The notes beneath the pieces are model-generated. The model saw only the letters and a program-made list of their open reading frames with translations, was not told where the DNA came from and did no database searches. A program made the position numbers and the translations under genes. A stretch of DNA of 64,000 nucleotides. Origin: Gymnodinialimonas ulvae (GTDB taxonomy: Bacteria; Pseudomonadota; Alphaproteobacteria; Rhodobacterales; Rhodobacteraceae). The DNA is taken from assembly GCF_037543845.1 (NCBI RefSeq), contig NZ_JBBIFX010000003.1:372001-436000 (forward strand), written 5' to 3'. Positions 58,739 to 64,000 of this stretch are shown here, one piece after another. Every line of letters starts with the position of its first letter. Position 1 is the stretch's first letter.

Positions 58739-60193
58739 CTATTCCAGCTCGGAGGCGTAGATCAGCCGCTCGTCACAGGGCGCGATCCGCAGGATGTTGG
58801 TCGAGCCGGATTGCCCGAAGGGGACGCCCGCAGTCACAACGATCAGGTCGGATTTATCTGCCAGATTTTCGGTTGTGGCAGCGCGCACGGCGCTGACGAC
58901 GGCTTCCTTGAAGCGTCCGACACTGCCGACCTTCACACAATGGCACCCCCACGTCAGGCACATGCGCCGCGCAATCGCCATCCGGCTGGTCAGCGCGAGG
59001 ATCGGAACGGAGGGCCGTTCGCGGGCCGTCAACGCGGCCGTGGACCCCGACTCGGAGAAGCAACAGATCAGCTTGATGTTCGTCGTCTCCGCAATCTCGC
59101 GCGCCGCAGAGACAATGGCATCGGCCACCGTTTCCTTGTCGCCCCCGCGCGAGGCTTCGATGATATCGCGATAGGTCGGATCGCTTTCGACCTCTTCGGC
59201 GACGTTGTTCATCGTGGTCACCGCTTCGATCGGGTAATCGCCCGCGGCGGATTCCGCGCTGAGCATGACGGCATCGGCGCCCTCATAGATCGCCGCGGCC
59301 ACGTCCGAGACTTCGGCGCGGGTCGGCATCGGGCTTTCGATCATGCTTTCCAGCATTTGCGTGGCGACGATCACCGGCTTGGCGGCGTTGCGGCATTTGC
59401 GCACCAGACGCTTCTGGATCGGCGGGACGGCTTGTACCGGGCATTCCACGCCCAGATCGCCGCGCGCAACCATGATGCCATCGGAGGCGTCGAGAATGGC
59501 TTCGAAATTGGTGACCGCCGCGGGTTTTTCGATTTTCGAAAGGATCGCCGCGCGGCCCTTGGCCAGATCGCGCGCCTCGGCCACGTCCTCGGGACGCTGC
59601 ACAAACGACAGCGCCAGCCAATCGACGCCCAACTCGCACACAAATTCGAGATCCTTGCGGTCCTTGTCGGAGAGTGCCGCCAGCGGCAGCACCACGTCCG
59701 GCACGTTCACGCCTTTGCGGTTCGAGATCCGGCCACCGGCCAGAACCTCGCATTTGGCGAAATCCGCCCCGCATTCCAGCACTTTCACACGGATCTTGCC
59801 GTCATTGACCAACAAAGTGGCGCCGGGCTCGAGCGCGTCGAAGATTTCCTTGTGCGGCAGTTGCACGCGGCTGGCGTCGCCGGGCGTGTCGTCGAGGTCG
59901 AAGCGGAACGTCGCGCCGTCTTCGAGGTCATGGCCTTCGTCGTTGGCGAATACTCCGCAGCGCAGTTTCGGGCCCTGCAGGTCGGCGAGAATCGCAATCG
60001 GGCGCCCGAGATCCACCTCGATCTGGCGGATGATCGCATGGCGCGCGGCAATCTCGGAGTGATCGCCATGGGACATGTTGAGGCGGAAAACATCCGCGCC
60101 GGCCTCGTGCAGGGCCCGGATCACCTCGTAATCGTTGGACGCAGGTCCAAGCGTGGCGACGATTTTTACATTGCGGTCGCGTTTCATGGACAT
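58739..60193 (-). CDS. pyk: Pyruvate kinase
   Basis: Pyruvate kinase makes ATP and pyruvate from PEP. The 482-484-residue protein has KIVATLGPAS near the start, the active-site Lys region KIEKPAAVTNFEAILDASDGIMVARGDLGVE and MLESMIESPMPTRAEVSDVAAAIYEGADAVMLSAESA. A potassium-independent or dependent type cannot be set. Starts at 60193 (MSMKR) or 60187 both possible; GGGGGAAAG precedes. It is divergent from the N-formylglutamate gene. Confidence 0.97.
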   Translation of the reverse strand: MSMKRDRNVKIVATLGPASNDYEVIRALHEAGADVFRLNMSHGDHSEIAARHAIIRQIEVDLGRPIAILADLQGPKLRCGVFANDEGHDLEDGATFRFDLDDTPGDASRVQLPHKEIFDALEPGATLLVNDGKIRVKVLECGADFAKCEVLAGGRISNRKGVNVPDVVLPLAALSDKDRKDLEFVCELGVDWLALSFVQRPEDVAEARDLAKGRAAILSKIEKPAAVTNFEAILDASDGIMVARGDLGVECPVQAVPPIQKRLVRKCRNAAKPVIVATQMLESMIESPMPTRAEVSDVAAAIYEGADAVMLSAESAAGDYPIEAVTTMNNVAEEVESDPTYRDIIEASRGGDKETVADAIVSAAREIAETTNIKLICCFSESGSTAALTARERPSVPILALTSRMAIARRMCLTWGCHCVKVGSVGRFKEAVVSAVRAATTENLADKSDLIVVTAGVPFGQSGSTNILRIAPCDERLIYASELE

Positions 60194-60372
60194 CTTTCCC
60201 CCAGATCCCTCGCACTGCCTGCCAGATGGCATGTTGGCGCTATCATCTTTCGATTGCGCCTCACATAGACGCAAATCCAGATGCGGAACAACCGCTGACG
60301 GGCTGGTCATTGGGATTGCGGCGATTTACCCACGTCGCAGCCAACCGAACATGTGGGGACTTGAAGGACAAA

Positions 60373-61110
60373 ATGGCAGATGCCTGCACATTGACCGGGG
60401 CCGACCGGGCCGGGCGGTGGGTCGTGACTTGCGATCACGCCAGCAATCGCGTGCCGGTCGAGGTGGCGGACGGAGACCTCGGGCTGCCCGCGCAGGATAT
60501 GGCACGCCACATTGCTTATGATGTGGGCGCTCTGGGCGTTGCCGAAGCGCTGGGGGCGGCGCTGGACGCGCCAGTCGTGGCTTCCACCTATTCGCGGCTC
60601 GTGATCGACCCGAACCGCGGCGAAGATGATCCGACGCTACTGATGCAGGTTTACGACGGCTCGATCATTCCCGCCAATCGCGGCGTTGACCCGGCGGAGG
60701 TAGAGCGGCGTCTGGCGCTCTACCATCGGCCCTACCATGCGATGATTTCCGAGGTTCTGGCCGCCCGGGACGATCCGCTGATTGTGTCGGTGCACAGTTT
60801 CACACCGCAATTCGTCGGCCGCCCGCCGCGTCCGTGGCACATCGGCGTGCTTTATGCTGAGGACCGGAGACTGGCCACGCCGTTGATCGACCGGCTGATC
60901 GTGGAGGGGGATCTCTGCGTCGGGGACAACGCGCCCTATTCGGGCCAGCTTCCCGGCGACGCGCTGGACCGGCATGGCATTCAGGCGGGGCGCAAGCATG
61001 TGCTGGTCGAACTGCGCAACGATCTGATCGAGACACCGACGCAGCAGGCGGCCTGGGGCAAACGATTGGCAGGTGTGCTTGAAGATGCCCGCGCCCATGC
61101 CGATCTTTGA
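60373..61110 (+). CDS. N-formylglutamate amidohydrolase family
   Basis: A 245-residue HutG-like protein. Motifs: WVVTCDHASNRVP, YSRLVIDPNRGEDDP, VSVHSFTPQF and DRHGIQAGRKHVLVELRNDLI, which are Zn-binding H/D/E and Arg positions. The family hydrolyses N-formylglutamate or related amides. The 3' gene is DUF1244, a common pair in Rhodobacterales. Confidence 0.9.
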   Translation: MADACTLTGADRAGRWVVTCDHASNRVPVEVADGDLGLPAQDMARHIAYDVGALGVAEALGAALDAPVVASTYSRLVIDPNRGEDDPTLLMQVYDGSIIPANRGVDPAEVERRLALYHRPYHAMISEVLAARDDPLIVSVHSFTPQFVGRPPRPWHIGVLYAEDRRLATPLIDRLIVEGDLCVGDNAPYSGQLPGDALDRHGIQAGRKHVLVELRNDLIETPTQQAAWGKRLAGVLEDARAHADL

Positions 61111-61128
61111 TCCGACACAGAGGAGACC

Positions 61129-61428
61129 ATGATGTCAGAGCCCACGCAAACCGAGCTGGAAGCCGCCGCCTTTCGCCGCCTCCTGCAGCATCTCGATGAG
61201 CGCCGCGATGTGCAGAACATCGACATGATGAACCTGACCGGGTTCTGCCGAAACTGCCTGAGCCGTTGGTATCAGGAAGAGGCGGCTGCGCGGAGTGTGG
61301 AGATCGACAAGGAGGCCGCGCGGGAGGTGGTCTACGGGATGCCCTATGCGGAGTGGAAAGCCAAGTATCAGACCGAGGCCAGCGCAGAGCAGGCGGCCGC
61401 GTTCGAAGCGTCGAAACCCGATCACTAA
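61129..61428 (+). CDS. DUF1244 family protein
   Basis: A 99-residue protein with the family motif FRRLLQHLDERRDVQNIDMMNLTGFCRNCLSRWY (with Cys pair CxxC) and GMPYAEWKAKYQ. Function unknown. GAGGAG lies just before ATG ATG. Confidence 0.92.
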   Translation: MMSEPTQTELEAAAFRRLLQHLDERRDVQNIDMMNLTGFCRNCLSRWYQEEAAARSVEIDKEAAREVVYGMPYAEWKAKYQTEASAEQAAAFEASKPDH

Positions 61429-61695
61429 GCTCACCGCTCCTCAGGCCTGTCGGCCCTCCTCGCAGCTTTTGCTCAAGGTTGATCAGGGGATCTATGTCTT
61501 TGTATTCGTTTGGGAACATGGGTCTTCTTAATGATCTGAAAACCATGTTTTCTAAAGGGCGCTGCCGGTTTTTTGTTCGAGGGTGCGCTGCCCGTTCTCT
61601 TGTAGGAGGGGGCGCTGCCCCCTACGCACCCTTTCCATGGGAAAGGGCGCTGACCCCCGAGGTTTTTTTGGCAAGATGAAAGGGCACCCGCCCGC
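61429..61695. repeat. Repeat-rich spacer with four GGGCGCTG(C/A)C copies
   Basis: A 267-base spacer. GGGCGCTGCC-like words occur at 61557, 61583 (GTGCGCTGCC), 61610 and 61645 (GGGCGCTGAC). The third copy is inside a palindrome GGGGGC-GCT-GCCCCC (61608-61622), and CCCTTTCC/GGAAAGGG (61629-61647) forms another hairpin; T-runs at about 61569 and 61663. No gene seen. It acts as the terminator region between convergent genes and looks like a REP-type element. Confidence 0.6.
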
Positions 61696-62475
61696 TCAGG
61701 CGGCGGCCTTGGCGTTGGCTTCCGTGCGGAAGAAAGCGGGTTTTCCGGGGGCGCTGAGCTCTGGCGCGTGGGCGTAGCCGCCGGTGTCGAAATCGAGGAT
61801 CTGATCGGGAGAGGTCAGGCGGCGTTCGACGATGAAACGGGCCATCGCGCCGCGGGCTTTCTTGGCAAAGAAGCTGACGATCTTTGGGCCGCCCGGTTTG
61901 TCTTCATAGAACTGCGGCGTGACGATCTGCAGGTCGAGCGCCGTTTCATCCACGGCGGAAAAATATTCGACGGAGGCACAATTCACGAGCGTGTCCGTTC
62001 CGACCTGCGCCGCATTTTCGTTCAGCGCTTCGGCAATTCGCGGGCCCCAATAGGCGTAGAGATTGGCCCCTTTGCGTGTCTTCAGGCGGCTGCCCATTTC
62101 CAGACGGTAGGGACGGATCGCATCGAGCGGACGCAGCAAGCCGTAAAGGCCGGACAGGATGCGCAGATGGTCCTGCGCGTAGGTCATGGTGTCGGGATCA
62201 AGGCTCGCCGCCTCCAGACCGATGTAAGTGTCGCCCGCGAAGGCGAGCGCCGCGGGGCGTTCTCCCTCGGGCGCATCTTCGAACGCCTTGAAGCGGTCGG
62301 CGTTGAGCTTGGCGAGGTCGGCGCTGATGTCCATCAGCTTCGACAGCTCCTTCTGGCTGAGCCGTTTGGCCACGCGCGCGAGTTTGACGGCGTCTTCGGT
62401 GAAGTCGGGCGCGGTCATCTGCGCGGTCCGCTCGGTCCAATCGAGACGTTTGGCGGGGGAAATCACACTCAGCAT
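61696..62475 (-). CDS. yaaA: Peroxide stress protein YaaA (DUF328)
   Basis: A 259-residue member of the YaaA family: MLSVISPAKRLDW, LMDISADLAKLNADRF, YIGLEA, LSGLYGLLRPLDAIRPYRLEMG, NCASVEYFSAV and KIVSFFAKKARGAMARFI. In E. coli YaaA limits free iron under peroxide stress and binds DNA. The start at 62475 is 8 bases after AAGGA. Confidence 0.93.
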   Translation of the reverse strand: MLSVISPAKRLDWTERTAQMTAPDFTEDAVKLARVAKRLSQKELSKLMDISADLAKLNADRFKAFEDAPEGERPAALAFAGDTYIGLEAASLDPDTMTYAQDHLRILSGLYGLLRPLDAIRPYRLEMGSRLKTRKGANLYAYWGPRIAEALNENAAQVGTDTLVNCASVEYFSAVDETALDLQIVTPQFYEDKPGGPKIVSFFAKKARGAMARFIVERRLTSPDQILDFDTGGYAHAPELSAPGKPAFFRTEANAKAAA

Positions 62476-62520
62476 ATCGATCATCCTTCTGTTGGCTCAG
62501 ATGTAAGCGCGACGCGCCGG

Positions 62521-64000
62521 TTATCCAGCCTCTCTCAGCACGTCCAGGAAGGCCTCGCCAAACCGGTCGGCTTTCTGATCGGACATCCCGCCGATACGGG
62601 TCAGCGCTTCCAGACTGTCGGGCTTGCGTTCGGCGATCTTGCGCAGGGTCGAATGCGTGACGGACAGGTATTTGCCAGCGCCATCATCGCCGCGCATCAG
62701 CTCCTGACTGACTTCCATCAGCCGGTCGAACACATCCCCAGCCTCGCGCCCGGCCAAAGCCCGGCGGGCGGGGTGTACCGGCTCGGGCGCGTCGCCGGTG
62801 ACGATCTGAAGGAAGGCCGCGCCGTAACGTTCCAACTTGGTGGCGCCGACACCGGAAATCCGCGCCATCGCATCCAGAGTGTCGGGCTTGGTTTCGGCCA
62901 TCTCGATCAACGTCTTGTCGGTGAAGATAACGTAGGCAGGCACGCGGGACTCTTCGGCCAGCGCGCGGCGTTTGGCCTTCAAAGCGGACAAGAGCGGCGC
63001 GTCTTCCTCGGACACCAGCATCTTCACGGCGGGGCGGCGCGGCGCCTTGGTGATCGTGTCGCGGCGCAGCGTGATGGAGGCCTCGCCCCGCAGGATCGGG
63101 CGCGCGGCCTCGGTCATGCGAAACGCGCCGTGGCGGGCAGGATCGGGGCGCACAAGATCGCGCCCCATCATCTGCCGGAACACGGCCTGCCATTGCCGTT
63201 TGTCGAATTCGGTGCCGACGCCATAGACCGACAGCCGGTCGTGCCCGCGTTGGCGGATCTTGTCGTTGTCGGCCCCCAGAAGCACATCAATCAAATGCCC
63301 CGCACCGAAATATTCACCGGTGCGCAACATCGCGCTGAGCGCTTTTTGCACGGCGACGGAGGCATCAAACAGCTCGGGCGGCTTTTCGCAGAGATCGCAA
63401 TTGCCGCAATCCTCGGCCGCTTCGCCGAAATACCCCAGCAGCACCTGCCGCCGACACCCCTGCGCCTCGGCCAGCCCCAGAAGCGCGTTGAGGCGGGCAT
63501 GATCGGCGTCCTTGCGTTCGGGCGGAGCCAGACCTTCGTCGATCTGGGTGCGGCGAAAGCGGATGTCATCGGGACCATAAAGCGTCAGCGTGTCGGCGGG
63601 CGCACCGTCACGGCCCGCGCGGCCGATTTCCTGATAATAGCCTTCGATCGACTTCGGCAGATCGGCATGGGCGACCCAACGGATATCGGGTTTGTCGACG
63701 CCCATCCCGAAGGCCACCGTGGCGCAGACGATCAAGCCATCCTCGGCGTTAAACCGGCCCTCGACGATGCGGCGGTCATCCACGTCCATGCCGGCGTGAT
63801 AGTAGCAGGCGTTGTGACCCGCTTCGCGCAACCCCTGCGCGAGCGTCTCGGTCTTGGCGCGGGTGCCGCAATAGACGATGCCGGATTGCCCCTTGCGGGC
63901 GGCGGCGAAGCTGAGGATCTGTTGCCGGGGCTGGTTCTTGACCTCGAAGGCAAGCGCAAGGTTGGGGCGGTCAAAGCCGCGCAGGAAGACCTCGGGCGAT
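62521..64000 (-). CDS. recQ: ATP-dependent DNA helicase RecQ (N-terminus cut by window edge)
   Basis: The visible 493 residues begin inside the helicase core and run to the natural stop at 62521. Seen are helicase motifs IV to VI (GIVYCGTRAKTE, FGMGVDKPDIRWVAH, QEIGRAGRDG), the RecQ zinc-binding region (CRRQVLLGYFGEAAEDCGNCDLC), the winged helix and two HRDC domains (the second ends the protein). The first helicase motifs including Walker A lie past the right edge. RecQ unwinds DNA in repair and recombination. Confidence 0.95.
   Translation of the reverse strand, partial: SPEVFLRGFDRPNLALAFEVKNQPRQQILSFAAARKGQSGIVYCGTRAKTETLAQGLREAGHNACYYHAGMDVDDRRIVEGRFNAEDGLIVCATVAFGMGVDKPDIRWVAHADLPKSIEGYYQEIGRAGRDGAPADTLTLYGPDDIRFRRTQIDEGLAPPERKDADHARLNALLGLAEAQGCRRQVLLGYFGEAAEDCGNCDLCEKPPELFDASVAVQKALSAMLRTGEYFGAGHLIDVLLGADNDKIRQRGHDRLSVYGVGTEFDKRQWQAVFRQMMGRDLVRPDPARHGAFRMTEAARPILRGEASITLRRDTITKAPRRPAVKMLVSEEDAPLLSALKAKRRALAEESRVPAYVIFTDKTLIEMAETKPDTLDAMARISGVGATKLERYGAAFLQIVTGDAPEPVHPARRALAGREAGDVFDRLMEVSQELMRGDDGAGKYLSVTHSTLRKIAERKPDSLEALTRIGGMSDQKADRFGEAFLDVLREAG

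Noticed and set aside
58811..60268. 485-codon open frame antisense to pyk
   Set aside because: No domain, His/Arg-rich, and the pyruvate kinase gene on the other strand is certain.
1..64000. CRISPR array, prophage, integrase, transposase or toxin-antitoxin system
   Set aside because: No spaced repeats, recombinase motifs, inverted terminal repeats or paired small toxin-antitoxin genes were recognised anywhere in the window.

Overview
The window reads as chromosomal core DNA of a marine-type alphaproteobacterium in the order Rhodobacterales (Roseobacter/Rhodobacter lineage). Reasons: GC-rich coding with dense, overlapping genes; a 318-residue malyl-CoA lyase of the Rhodobacter Mcl1 type; phbA-phbB; ETF-ubiquinone oxidoreductase; a lysA-DUF4175 pair next to ftsEX; a pyk cluster with N-formylglutamate amidohydrolase and DUF1244; several deformylase paralogues beside fmt; and tiny Arg-rich proteins. 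Assignment below order level is not possible from sequence reading alone. I saw no rRNA, tRNA, CRISPR array, prophage, transposase or plasmid function.

Layout. 0-2.8 kb: a DnaQ-like exonuclease, a DUF1772 membrane operon divergent from a TetR regulator with two clear operator palindromes, and a peroxiredoxin-like protein. 2.9-9.1 kb: a long same-strand run from ispH to rnhA and a TRIC-like channel, enclosing small-molecule enzymes and transporters. 9.5-14.6 kb: a secreted small protein, a coiled-coil membrane protein, greA, argH with a tiny lipoprotein, a TlpA-like thioredoxin and tag. 14.7-20.6 kb: an EAL-domain protein, the PHB pair phbA-phbB with terminators, a DMT transporter, three tiny basic ORFs, and a LysR regulator that looks leaderless. 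20.6-25.2 kb: a tRNA/rRNA-type methyltransferase, DUF2007, a polyprenyl diphosphate synthase, ispE and a TPR protein. Together with ispH this puts two MEP-pathway steps and a prenyl elongation step in one window. 25.3-35.7 kb: ETF-QO, lysA, DUF4175, a zinc-ribbon membrane protein, then ftsE-ftsX-plsC-PPOX in tight overlap. 35.7-41.5 kb: accA, a 5TM sensor with a decayed GGDEF-like tail, mcl, fmt and two deformylases, one lacking key catalytic residues.

41.6-50.5 kb: a PatB/MalY-type C-S lyase, another DMT transporter, an operon with mobA, an azlCD pair, Lrp-ald, an MsrQ-like heme membrane protein, mscL and a GST. 50.5-57.7 kb: ytoQ and a disrupted pheS...pheT arrangement, with an esterase and a small winged-helix/TM protein between them, followed upstream by rplT and rpmI. 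57.9-64 kb: an ExoD-like protein, pyk with a small membrane partner, hutG-like/DUF1244, a repeat-rich spacer, yaaA, and recQ running off the right edge.

Most of the window is housekeeping. The points most worth a second look are the TetR double operator with its 39-residue membrane peptide, the predicted-inactive deformylase paralogue, the split pheS/pheT locus with its unknown wHTH-TM gene, the three tiny ORFs beside a probably leaderless lysR, and regulatory motifs upstream of mcl. I found no convincing evidence of an entirely new multi-gene system.
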